Below, one piece after another: positions 9,929 to 18,956 of a DNA stretch of 64,000 nt. The notes beneath the pieces are model-generated. The model searched no databases. It was given only the letters and a program-made list of their open reading frames with translations, and was not told the DNA's origin. Source of the stretch: Gemmatimonadota bacterium (GTDB taxonomy: Bacteria > Latescibacterota > UBA2968 > UBA8231); assembly GCA_018660835.1 (NCBI GenBank), contig JABJJN010000089.1:186001-250000 (forward strand). Reading direction: 5' to 3'. The translations under genes were made by a program, and so were the position numbers. The stretch's first letter is position 1; the number at the start of each line of letters is the position of its first letter.

Positions 9929-11343
9929 ACATAGGATGGAAACCGGCCGCAGGAATCGTCATCGTGACGGCGCTAGCGACATTTGCCGTGGCGGCATTGC
10001 TCGTCAATATCATGGATCGCAAGGACGAGGAGCGCGACCGCTACGTCGAACTTGTCGAATTGACCGAGGACGATACGGATCCCGAGAAGTGGGGACGCAA
10101 CTGGCCGCGCCAATACGAATCGTATCAGCGCACAGCCCTGGCAACGCGTACACGTTTCGGCGGCCACGGAGGCAGCGAAGCACTGCCGGCAGAGAAGATC
10201 GAACGTGATCCGTGGCTTAAGCGGATGTTCCTCGGATACGCTTTCTCCATCGACTATCGTGATCGTCGTGGCCATGCATACATGCTCGTCGACCAGGAAC
10301 AGACCGAGCGCCAGACCAAACCACAAAGTGGTTCCTGTCTGCACTGCCATGCCGCCATCATGCCCTTGTATAGAGAATTGGGGGATGGTGACGCGATGAA
10401 GGGATTCGAAGAGACCTTCTCCTGGTCGTACAAGGATCTCAACAGCAAGCTTCACGACATGGGTCATGGCCACCCCGTCAGCTGCGTCGACTGCCACAGT
10501 CCTGAGACGATGCAATTACGCGTGACACGTCCCGGTTTCATCAATGGCATTCAGGCATTGGCTGTGTCCGATGCCGATGTGCCGCACCTGCCATCGATCG
10601 AACGCTGGCGTCAGGGCGACCGCGACGAGGCATACGATCCCAATCTTGACGCGACCCGTACTGAGATGCGGTCCTATGTCTGCGGCCAGTGTCATGTCGA
10701 ATACTACTGTGCGAACAAGATGCCTCTCACCTTCCCCTGGGGGCAGGGCCTGAAGATGGAGAACCTTGAGTCCTTCTGGAATGACGTCGAGTTCGAGAAT
10801 GGCCAACGCTTCTTCGACTACCGGCACAAGGAAAGTGGCGCCGAAATTCTGAAGGTGCAGCACCCGGAATTTGAACTGTGGAGCCAGGGCATTCACGCGC
10901 GCTCAGGTGTTGCGTGCGCCGACTGTCACATGCCCTACATGCGCGATGGCGCGTCGAAGGTATCCGACCACTGGGTGCGATCGCCTCTGCTGAATGTGAA
11001 TCGCGCCTGTCAGACCTGTCACCGCGTCGACGAAGAGGAACTTCTCGCCCGCGTGGATGGCATTCAGGAGCGCAATCAGCAATTGCTGCAGCGGGCTGGC
11101 GCAGCCCTGATGTCACAGCTCGACGCCATTGCTGCGGCGAAGGCGGCAGGCGCAACGACCCAGGATCTGGTCGAATCTCTGGAATTGCAACGCAAGGCCC
11201 AGTGGCGCCTCGACTACATCGCCGCAGAAAACTCGATGGGCTTCCACGCCCCACAGGAGGCTGCACGAATTCTAGGTGAAGCCGTCGACTACGCGCGGCA
11301 GGGCGAAGTGAGCGCACTCAGCTGGCAGTTGGCCCAACGCTGA
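9925..11343 (+). CDS. nrfA: Cytochrome c nitrite reductase catalytic subunit, with CxxCH at the active-site haem
   Basis: From the GTG that overlaps the nrfH stop, this 472-residue pentahaem protein has an N-terminal hydrophobic export/anchor segment and motifs CLHCH, CVDCH, CGQCHVEYY, CADCHMP and CQTCH in NrfA order. The catalytic residues are present: Arg in VTRPGF, Tyr in HVEYY and His in QHPEFELW. NrfA reduces nitrite to ammonium with six electrons in the periplasm. In most NrfA proteins the active-site haem is held by CxxCK; here Cys138-Leu-His-Cys-His replaces it. CxxCH variants are known in some lineages. The gene abuts the convergent esterase gene without a gap. Confidence 0.92.
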   Translation: MNIGWKPAAGIVIVTALATFAVAALLVNIMDRKDEERDRYVELVELTEDDTDPEKWGRNWPRQYESYQRTALATRTRFGGHGGSEALPAEKIERDPWLKRMFLGYAFSIDYRDRRGHAYMLVDQEQTERQTKPQSGSCLHCHAAIMPLYRELGDGDAMKGFEETFSWSYKDLNSKLHDMGHGHPVSCVDCHSPETMQLRVTRPGFINGIQALAVSDADVPHLPSIERWRQGDRDEAYDPNLDATRTEMRSYVCGQCHVEYYCANKMPLTFPWGQGLKMENLESFWNDVEFENGQRFFDYRHKESGAEILKVQHPEFELWSQGIHARSGVACADCHMPYMRDGASKVSDHWVRSPLLNVNRACQTCHRVDEEELLARVDGIQERNQQLLQRAGAALMSQLDAIAAAKAAGATTQDLVESLELQRKAQWRLDYIAAENSMGFHAPQEAARILGEAVDYARQGEVSALSWQLAQR

Positions 11344-12627
11344 CTACGCATTCGGCAGAACGGAGCCCGCATCCCTCGCCATAGTGCGAATGAACTCGTC
11401 GCGCCGATACGCGGGGTTGCGATCGGCATCGTGACCCAGATCGGGACTGACAACGGCCGTCTTTGAGCCCTGGATCACTTGCAGGGCACTGAAGACGGTC
11501 GTTGGCGGTACACAGGTGTCGATGAGTCCCAGGTTGACGACGGCCGGGCACGTGATGCGACGGGCAAAATTCACGGCGTCGTAGTAGCGGGAGACCTGCC
11601 ATACAGTGTCACTGACGGGGCCGTGACCATTGCCCGTCTCCGCATTCATCCATCCCTTGCCATAGTCATGTTCATCGTTGGGCACGAATCGTGGCCAACC
11701 AGCGGGACGGCCGAACTTGTGCCCACCGTGTTCGCACATGGCCGGCACAGCACAGACAATTCCCGTCACGCGTGGATCGAGGCCAGCACCAACCAGGGAC
11801 AATCCCCCGCCTTGACTTCGACCCGTGAGGATCATGGTTTTTCCATCCCAGTCTTCACGAGAGGTCAGATAGTCGATCGCTCTTACCAAACGCGTGTAGA
11901 CAGACTTGAAGTAGTACCTATCTCGATCCATGAACCCACGCAGGGTATAGCTGGCGAGAGGGCCACGATTGATCTGGTCGTAGTCGGCCTTACCGAGCCC
12001 GTTGTCGACGTTGTGGGTATTGATCGCCAGTGACAGGAAGCCCTGCTGGGCAAAATTCGTCGCCCAATCCCTGGGCACACTCCATGCGCCCCCACCATGA
12101 TTTTGCAGCGTCAGAATGGCAGGGCAAGGCCCTTGCCCTGAGGGTCGGCCGAAGTAACCATAGACGCGAGTGTCCTCAGTATTGGCGAGGGTGACTTTAC
12201 TGAAATCGACTTCTCTCTCGGTGTGATCTGCCGCATCTGCCTGTATCTGGGTATCCATCCCGATACCAGCCAGCGTCTGTTTCTGCCTCTGCCAGAACGC
12301 ATCGAAGTCATCAGGGATCGTCGTCGTCGGCTCGATCCGCGAAGACTCGTAGGCAGCAGCGCAGATCATAGACTGCGGTTCGCCATGGCGCAGAAAGTTG
12401 ACGCGGCAACGCAGAACACCTGGCTGCTCAAGGGTAGAGGTAATCGTCGTTGGGGCCGTGTCGATCGGCTGCTGCAACAATACCTGATAGCCGTCATTGC
12501 TCAGGCAGAGATGCGCCTGCTGCGCATCAGCTCCCAATTCGATCGTAAACGTCACACGCTGACCACAGGTGTAGTTTGCATCCCCTTGATCGCGCGTGAT
12601 GCGCTCGGCGGAGTTTTCGTCTGACAT
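11344..12627 (-). CDS. Acetylxylan esterase / cephalosporin-C deacetylase-like alpha/beta hydrolase
   Basis: The 427-residue protein has a short N-terminal beta domain (about 1-105) and then a CE7-type alpha/beta hydrolase. Family landmarks are DDFDAFWQRQ near residue 100, LRGFMDRDRYYFKSVY, the nucleophile motif GRSQGG (GxSQGG), the Asp in GLIDTCVPP and the His in PDLGHD. CE7 enzymes remove acetyl groups from xylo-oligosaccharides or other small esters. There is no signal peptide, so it acts in the cytoplasm. It is divergent from the PhyH gene at 12755 and convergent with nrfA. Confidence 0.82.
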   Translation of the reverse strand: MSDENSAERITRDQGDANYTCGQRVTFTIELGADAQQAHLCLSNDGYQVLLQQPIDTAPTTITSTLEQPGVLRCRVNFLRHGEPQSMICAAAYESSRIEPTTTIPDDFDAFWQRQKQTLAGIGMDTQIQADAADHTEREVDFSKVTLANTEDTRVYGYFGRPSGQGPCPAILTLQNHGGGAWSVPRDWATNFAQQGFLSLAINTHNVDNGLGKADYDQINRGPLASYTLRGFMDRDRYYFKSVYTRLVRAIDYLTSREDWDGKTMILTGRSQGGGLSLVGAGLDPRVTGIVCAVPAMCEHGGHKFGRPAGWPRFVPNDEHDYGKGWMNAETGNGHGPVSDTVWQVSRYYDAVNFARRITCPAVVNLGLIDTCVPPTTVFSALQVIQGSKTAVVSPDLGHDADRNPAYRRDEFIRTMARDAGSVLPNA

Positions 12628-12754
12628 TCGGATATCTCGCTGGCAGTGGGTACGGACGGTCCAGTCAACTGCGGCTCATCAGATGCAACCAGCCGCTTGC
12701 CCAATCACATCAAGTGGACCGATAATGACGGAAACCTCTGGCAGGAAAGCGACT

Positions 12755-13630
12755 ATGACCGCAGCGCTCACCACCGAGCAAACAAAGCACTTTGTCCAGC
12801 GGGGCTATGTCCGACTCAGTGGCTGCTTCGATCGTCAGCTCGCCGATCAGTGGCGCAAACTGGCCTTCGAACGGATGGGATGCGATCCGGGTGATCCCAC
12901 CTCGTGGACCCAAGAGCGTATACATCTACCAAAGATGAATCTTGTCGATGTGCATGATGTCGCCCCCAAAGCACATGCGGCGATCTGTCAGCTTGCCGGT
13001 GGCGAGGAGAAAATTTCTGGCCCTCTTCGCTGGGGTGATGGCTTCATCATCAATTTCAATGTAGGTGCTCAAGATCCGTGGCAACCGCCCTCTGCCATAT
13101 CACCTGGCTGGCACAAGGATGGAGACTGGTTCCGTCATTTTCTCGACAGTCCCGAACAGGGCCTGTTGACCATTGTGATCTGGTCGGACATCGAACCGCA
13201 GAGCGGAGGCACCTTCATCGCCCCCGATTCGATCGCACCCGTCGCTCGTTATCTGGCACAGTTTCCAGAGGGACTGCACCCCGGGGAAGTTCGATTCGGT
13301 ACGCAGATTGAACACTGTCACGAATTCGAGGAAGTCACGGGGCAGGTCGGTGACGTCCTGATCATTCACCCTTACATGCTGCATGCCGCATCGAACAATC
13401 CTTCAGGTCGGCCCCGCTTCATCACCAATCCCGCCGTCAGCCTCGTGGAACCGATGCAGTTCAGCCGCCCGGGCGGTGACTATTCTCTCATTGAGCAGGC
13501 CGTTCTGCATGCCCTCGAAGTGGACGAGCTCGACTTCGTCATCACGGGCAAACGAGAACGTATCGTACCGGAACGCGAGCTACGGCAGCAGCGCATGCTT
13601 GAAGAACAGAAGCAGCGCCTGGGTCAGTAG
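12755..13630 (+). CDS. Phytanoyl-CoA dioxygenase (PhyH) family protein
   Basis: The 291-residue protein begins MTAALTTEQTKHFVQRGYVR, a usual PhyH opening. It has the iron-binding HxD in GWHKDGDW, the strand WSDIEPQSGGTFIAPDS, and a distal His within HPYMLHAASNNPSGRPR next to the Arg that would bind 2-oxoglutarate. It is predicted to be a cytoplasmic Fe(II)/2-oxoglutarate oxygenase of unknown substrate. ATG 12755 is preferred over ATG 12725 because AGGAAAG lies just upstream of it. An aldo/keto reductase gene converges on it. Confidence 0.82.
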   Translation: MTAALTTEQTKHFVQRGYVRLSGCFDRQLADQWRKLAFERMGCDPGDPTSWTQERIHLPKMNLVDVHDVAPKAHAAICQLAGGEEKISGPLRWGDGFIINFNVGAQDPWQPPSAISPGWHKDGDWFRHFLDSPEQGLLTIVIWSDIEPQSGGTFIAPDSIAPVARYLAQFPEGLHPGEVRFGTQIEHCHEFEEVTGQVGDVLIIHPYMLHAASNNPSGRPRFITNPAVSLVEPMQFSRPGGDYSLIEQAVLHALEVDELDFVITGKRERIVPERELRQQRMLEEQKQRLGQ

Positions 13631-13647
13631 TCGAAGTAGATAGTCTC

Positions 13648-14628
13648 TCAGGCAAACTTGCGTGGCAGCGGACGCTCGGAAACATCGTCAAGCAATTGCC
13701 GTTCTTCAGCAGGTAGTTCCCACTCGAGACCATCGAAGATCTCATCCACATGTTCCGGCAGATCCGCACCGAGAATCGGCGCACTGATCTCAGGATGATC
13801 GAGGATCCAGGCGATCGCCACCTGCGCCGGCGCACGGCTGTGGCGGGTACCGATGTCAACGAGGGTCTGCACAATGCGATCATTGAACTCGTCCAGCGCC
13901 TCATCCAGCTTGTATTGGTGCGGACTCAAACCTCGATTTTCACCCGTGCTCCAGGGCGTATGCGGAGGCGGTTCCTGGCCACGCCGAAAGCGACCCGTGA
14001 GCAGACCAATTGCGAGAGGGCTGTAAGCCATGATGCCCAGGCCGAATTCGCGGCAGAGGGGCATTAGTTCCGGTTCAACTTCGAAGCGGTTCAGCAGATT
14101 GAATTGTGATTGTGTGCAGACAAAAGGCGCCAGGCCCTGCTCTGATGAAATCCACAAAGCTTCCATGATTTTCCACGCGACAAAGTTCGAGCAGCCGATA
14201 TAGCGAACCTTCCCCTGTCGCACCAGATCATCGAGGGCACGAAGTGTTTCATCGAGGGGTGTGTGGGGATCGAAGGAATGCAGCAGATAGAGATCGATAT
14301 AGTCCGTCTCCAGTCGCTGCAGACTCGCTTCGACACCACTCATCAGATTCAGCCGGTTCAGACGCCCGCGATTTGGTCCCTCCCCAAGGGTGCCGAAGAT
14401 CTTTGTTGTGAGAACGATCTCATCACGGCGCCCTTTGAGCGCTCGGCCCACGACTTTCTCCGACCGCCCCTCTCCATACAGCGCCGTGTCAATGAAATTG
14501 CAGCCGCGATCGATGGCATGTTCGATCACCCGCACACAGACGTCTTCGTCTTCCTGACTGCGAAATGCAGTTCCCAGGCACACAGGGGATACAAGTACAC
14601 CCGTGCGTCCCAGTTTTCGGTAGTTCAT
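13648..14628 (-). CDS. Aldo/keto reductase
   Basis: This 326-residue protein is a typical (beta/alpha)8 NADPH-dependent oxidoreductase. It opens with MNYRKLGRTGVLVSPVCLG. The catalytic tetrad is visible as Asp and Tyr in FIDTALYGEG, Lys in LTTKIFG and His in LYLLHSFD. The cofactor-binding end has GCSNF, AYSPLA and the ILGAD region. It resembles the YghZ/Kvbeta-type group, which reduces aldehydes or methylglyoxal. It lies 17 bases downstream of the MFS carrier gene on the same strand, suggesting co-transcription. The natural substrate cannot be assigned. Confidence 0.9.
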   Translation of the reverse strand: MNYRKLGRTGVLVSPVCLGTAFRSQEDEDVCVRVIEHAIDRGCNFIDTALYGEGRSEKVVGRALKGRRDEIVLTTKIFGTLGEGPNRGRLNRLNLMSGVEASLQRLETDYIDLYLLHSFDPHTPLDETLRALDDLVRQGKVRYIGCSNFVAWKIMEALWISSEQGLAPFVCTQSQFNLLNRFEVEPELMPLCREFGLGIMAYSPLAIGLLTGRFRRGQEPPPHTPWSTGENRGLSPHQYKLDEALDEFNDRIVQTLVDIGTRHSRAPAQVAIAWILDHPEISAPILGADLPEHVDEIFDGLEWELPAEERQLLDDVSERPLPRKFA

Positions 14629-14645
14629 CCCTTCTCCAACCTTTC

Positions 14646-15944
14646 TCAGACTTCGGCGTTTTTCGGTTCGTGCAAGTAACGGATGGTCAGAAGCAGCGCA
14701 ATACCCATGGCACCCAGGACGAACAGAAAGGGAATGCTCGGACTGATGGCATAGAGCAGCCCACCGCAGGCAGATCCGACAATCAGCGGGATCGTAATCA
14801 GGAATCCCACACCTGGACCGCCGATGCCTCCTGTGGCACCACCGACCATCACCGTCCCCCGACCGATCGCCGCCATCACGCGGCCACGACTGGCGCTTGG
14901 CACCAGATCAGCCATCAGCGCACCCATGGCGGGACTGAAGAACGCGGACACAATACCAATGGCGCAACGCAGGACGAGCACCTGCACAAAGGTGCCCGCC
15001 AATAACAGCAGCGGAATGATACAACTCACCAGCAAGGCCATGATGATGAATCGACGCCGCCCGAAGTGGTCGACAAGAAACCCTGCGGGGATCGCCGACA
15101 GATTCCGCAGTCCCGCTTCGACCAGAAGAATCAGCCCCCACTGCGAAGAGGACAGGCCCACCTGGGTCGTCACGTAGACGACCCAGAACGGCCCGGCCAG
15201 TCCATTGCAGACGAAGCACAGGGTCACCACGACAGACATCGCCTTCAGTGCTGGTGAGAAGCCACGTACCATGGGCACGATATCGGCGTAAACCCCTCTG
15301 AACGTCTCGGCTAGATTGTCCACACGGATGGGTGTAGTGGAAGTGGATCGGGTCTCACGTAAGAAGATCAGGTTGATCGTGCCCCCCGCAGCGTAGGCGA
15401 CGGCCATGGCGACGTAGAGAATGCGCATGCCGTAGTCGACACCCCACGTATCAAGGGCTGTGCCCGCCAGATAGGGAGCGAATAGGGCGAGAGATCCCGT
15501 CATGGCCGCCATCGTCGCCATGCCGCGACCGCGATGCTCAGGTGGCAAGGAGTCGGCGATGATCGCCGAGGAAGCGGGAAAGTGGAACACCGCCAAACCC
15601 TGTAAGAGGCGCGCCGCTGCGACCCATTCCCATGTGGGCGCCACAGCATTGATCAGCAGCATGACAGCGGAGAAATAGCTGGCCACAGCGATGAGTTTTG
15701 GCCGATTCATGTGATCGGCGAGATACCCGGCAATGGGAAACATCAACAATCCGCCGAGTGGCCCGAGAGCGTAGACGATGCCGATCTGGGCAGGATCGCC
15801 ACCCAGGGACAAGACATAGAGTGGCACGTAGGGGAACACCATGCTGCGACTGAACATTCCGAGACTACCGGAGATGGTCAGGACCAGGATATTGCCGCGG
15901 ACGAAGCCGAAGGTGTCAGTAAACCAATGGGTTGAAGATTTCAT
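14646..15944 (-). CDS. MFS transporter
   Basis: The 432-residue protein has about twelve hydrophobic segments. It carries the MFS loop-2 signature GYLADHMNRPK after TM2 and its second-half counterpart GFLVDHFGRRR. It is an inner-membrane secondary carrier, most like drug/metabolite exporters of the DHA group. It is transcribed ahead of the aldo/keto reductase and divergently from rapA, across a 217-base spacer that should hold both promoters. Substrate unknown. Confidence 0.88.
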   Translation of the reverse strand: MKSSTHWFTDTFGFVRGNILVLTISGSLGMFSRSMVFPYVPLYVLSLGGDPAQIGIVYALGPLGGLLMFPIAGYLADHMNRPKLIAVASYFSAVMLLINAVAPTWEWVAAARLLQGLAVFHFPASSAIIADSLPPEHRGRGMATMAAMTGSLALFAPYLAGTALDTWGVDYGMRILYVAMAVAYAAGGTINLIFLRETRSTSTTPIRVDNLAETFRGVYADIVPMVRGFSPALKAMSVVVTLCFVCNGLAGPFWVVYVTTQVGLSSSQWGLILLVEAGLRNLSAIPAGFLVDHFGRRRFIIMALLVSCIIPLLLLAGTFVQVLVLRCAIGIVSAFFSPAMGALMADLVPSASRGRVMAAIGRGTVMVGGATGGIGGPGVGFLITIPLIVGSACGGLLYAISPSIPFLFVLGAMGIALLLTIRYLHEPKNAEV

Positions 15945-16161
15945 GCGGCGCCTAAGCTACACAGCCAACGCTCTGTGTCACGCTTTGCTGCCTGGAAGCC
16001 CTGTGCCAAGCTGAAGCGACCCGGAAGTGCCGGCGCGTCGTAGATTATCCCCCTTGCCTAAGGCAATCATTCGCGCTGGCGTGATTGGACCTCGATCGTG
16101 ACATGCGTTAATGCCGATCCGCCGCTGATATCCTGACCCTTTCTACAACGAGTCGAATCGT

Positions 16162-18918
16162 ATGAGCTTCACACCTGGCCAGCGCTGGCACAGTCTTACC
16201 GAGCCCGAACTGGGTCTGGGTCGCGTCGACGCAGTCGAAGGCCGTCAAGTCGTGATAGCCTACCCTGCGCGCGACGTGATCCGACGCTATTCGACAGACG
16301 ATCCACCTCTTGCACGTGCGCGCCTGTCTCCGGGTCAGCAGATTCGTGGTGCGGGTCTGGACTTTTGCATCGAGCAGGTCGTCGAAGAGGGTGATCTGTT
16401 GACCTATGTCGGTGGTGGTGAGCGACTGGGCGAGGCCGACCTCGATGCTGAACTCGACGTGGCCACTCCGGAGAATCGTCTTCTCAACGGTCAGGTCGAC
16501 GACCATCAACTTTTCGATCTGCGCCACGACGCTCTGCGCCTGCGTCACCAACTACTCGCCTCCCCCGCCCGCGGCTTCCTGGGTGGCCGCATCCAGCTGT
16601 TTGATCATCAGCTATCGATTGCCCGCGACGTGTGCGAGCGTCACCGGGTGCGTGTTCTGCTCGCCGATGAGGTGGGGTTGGGCAAGACGATCGAAGCTTT
16701 GTTGATCCTCCACCGTCTGCTACTGTCGGGTCGCATTGAAAATGCCCTGATCCTGGTTCCACCTGCCCTGGTTCATCAATGGCTCGCCGAAGCCTATCTG
16801 CGTTTCAATCTGATCCTGCAGGTCATGGGCGACGATACGTACGAGGGTGGCACGATTGATCTTGAGAGTGAAGACCTGCCCGAGCAATTGCTGAATTCCC
16901 AGTTGTTCGTCTGCCCCCTCGGTGTGCAGGTGGGTGCCGCCTTCGACGACACAACCTGGGACCTGATCATCGTCGACGAGGCGCACCACCTTCAACCCGA
17001 CACCGACGAATTCTCCTTCGTTAACGGCTTGGCCGCCCGGACCGATCACGTAATCCTGCTCAGTGCCACACCAGACCGGGATGGTCAGGAAGGCCACTTC
17101 CAACGGCTGGCTCTGCTTGATCCGGCGCGTTTCCATGATGCGGCGGCGTATCAGCAAGAGACACGTCACTATCGGGAGTTGGCAGCCACAGCCCATCGAT
17201 TGCAACAGGGCGAAGCCCTCGATGAGAAGGACGAAGAGTTGCTGCAGGATCGATTGGGCAATGAGGCCTTGCAAGCCCTGCAGGCAGACCCAACAGACCG
17301 GCGCCAACAGCGTAATCTGTTGTCGAGACTGCTCGATCTGCATGGCATTGGCCGTGTCATGTATCGCAATGTGCGCGCACGAATTCCCGGATTTCCTGTA
17401 CGCCTGTCACGACCAGAGATCGTCAGCGGCGATGTCAGCCGGCTGCGCCAGGAATTTCTCAGCGACATCGGGGTTCGTGGTGGATCGATCCTGACCGACG
17501 CAGAGAGTGACCCGCGAATCTCCTGGTTGGCGCGTTTTCTCGACGAACACCCTGAGGAGAAGGTTCTCGCTCTGTGTGCGACGCAGGCCAAGGCAGAAGC
17601 CTTCGTCGACGCACTGGGCACGCAGACACGGCAAGTCGCTTGTTTTCACGAGGGCATGGGTAGTGTCGCACGCGACCGGCAGGCAGCGTGGTTCCTCGAT
17701 GACGAGGGTCCGCAAATTGTGATCTGTTCCGCCGTCGGTGCCGAGGGCCGCAACTTCCAGGTAGCCCGCCATCTGGTGCTCCTCGATCTGCCGGTGGAAG
17801 CGGACCGACTCGAGCAATCGATCGGACGCATCGATCGCATCGGTCAGGGAGAAGAGATCTTCCTGCATGCCGTCGTCGTCGAAGGCTCACCCCAGCACCG
17901 ATTGCTCCGCTGGCACGACGAGGCACTGCACATCTTCACGACGCCGTGGCATGGCTCGCCCGCGATTTCGCGTGAGTATGGCGAGCGACTGTTGGCGGCG
18001 CTGGTGGCTGAGGACGATGGTGATTTTGCGCAGCTTCTTGCAAGCGCTCAAGAACGAAACCAGCTGATTGCCACCGAATTGGAGGATGGCCGAGATCGGC
18101 TACTGGAGCTGACGTCCTTTGATCTGGCCGCCGCGAGAGATTTACAGACCCACATTCAACAGACAGAAGACTCGACCCAACTCGAATCCTTTATGGTAGA
18201 AGCCTTTGAGGGGGGCGGACTCGATGTAGAGCGCATCGCCCAACGCAGCTATGCTGTGCGCGCCGGCATGGACTATCACCGACCCTTCCCGGGCTTCCAC
18301 GGCGAGCAAATGGGGGTGACCTTCGACCGTGATATCGCCATGCGACATCCCGAGCGTGTATTGCTCACATGGGATCATCCCATGGTTCGCGACACGGTGG
18401 ATACCTTGCTCGCACACGAGAGTGGAAATGCCTGCGTCGCACGGCTTTCAGGTGGCACGCCGGGCCTGTGCCTGGAGGCACTGTTCGTTGCCGAGCCAAC
18501 GATCTCGAGTCAGTGGCGCGCCGATCGCTTTCTTCCACCCACTCCGATTCACGTGCTGATTGACGTTGAGGGGGAGACCACAACTGTTGAGGAAGAAGCA
18601 CTTCGAGACAATTTGTCGGCAACGGACGCGGCGATTCTCGAAATGCCCCAAGTCACTGCCCTCGTGCCGCAATTGCTGGACACGGCTCGCGAGAAAGCCG
18701 AAGGGCAAACGGCACCCATCGTCGAAGCGGCTCTGGCGGCTATGTCTCGAGAATTGGAGCCCGTCGTGCAACGACTGACCGAACTGGCCGACCTGAACCC
18801 CTCCGTCGGTATGCTGGAGGTAGAGGCAGCACGTGAGCAACTTCGACAATTGCAGGGCGGCTTGAGCACGGTGCGCGTGCGGTTGGACGCGGTGCGGCTA
18901 CTTGTGGTGGGCCCTTGA
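16162..18918 (+). CDS. rapA: RNA polymerase-associated SNF2-type ATPase RapA
   Basis: At 918 residues it is close to the usual RapA length (about 970). An N-terminal Tudor-like segment (FTPGQRWHSLTEPELGLGRV) is followed by the SWI2/SNF2 motor. Motor motifs are DEVGLGKTIEA near residue 172, DEAHH near 272, LLSATPDRDG near 298, VGAEGRNFQ near 525 and QSIGRIDRIGQ near 552. A long RapA C-terminal region completes it. RapA binds core RNA polymerase and rescues stalled or backtracked complexes. The gene stands alone, with the sigma54 activator gene convergent on it. Confidence 0.92.
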   Translation: MSFTPGQRWHSLTEPELGLGRVDAVEGRQVVIAYPARDVIRRYSTDDPPLARARLSPGQQIRGAGLDFCIEQVVEEGDLLTYVGGGERLGEADLDAELDVATPENRLLNGQVDDHQLFDLRHDALRLRHQLLASPARGFLGGRIQLFDHQLSIARDVCERHRVRVLLADEVGLGKTIEALLILHRLLLSGRIENALILVPPALVHQWLAEAYLRFNLILQVMGDDTYEGGTIDLESEDLPEQLLNSQLFVCPLGVQVGAAFDDTTWDLIIVDEAHHLQPDTDEFSFVNGLAARTDHVILLSATPDRDGQEGHFQRLALLDPARFHDAAAYQQETRHYRELAATAHRLQQGEALDEKDEELLQDRLGNEALQALQADPTDRRQQRNLLSRLLDLHGIGRVMYRNVRARIPGFPVRLSRPEIVSGDVSRLRQEFLSDIGVRGGSILTDAESDPRISWLARFLDEHPEEKVLALCATQAKAEAFVDALGTQTRQVACFHEGMGSVARDRQAAWFLDDEGPQIVICSAVGAEGRNFQVARHLVLLDLPVEADRLEQSIGRIDRIGQGEEIFLHAVVVEGSPQHRLLRWHDEALHIFTTPWHGSPAISREYGERLLAALVAEDDGDFAQLLASAQERNQLIATELEDGRDRLLELTSFDLAAARDLQTHIQQTEDSTQLESFMVEAFEGGGLDVERIAQRSYAVRAGMDYHRPFPGFHGEQMGVTFDRDIAMRHPERVLLTWDHPMVRDTVDTLLAHESGNACVARLSGGTPGLCLEALFVAEPTISSQWRADRFLPPTPIHVLIDVEGETTTVEEEALRDNLSATDAAILEMPQVTALVPQLLDTAREKAEGQTAPIVEAALAAMSRELEPVVQRLTELADLNPSVGMLEVEAAREQLRQLQGGLSTVRVRLDAVRLLVVGP

Positions 18919-18956
18919 GGGTAGTCGCCAAACGCTGAGTGTTGGTTGCTGTTCGT

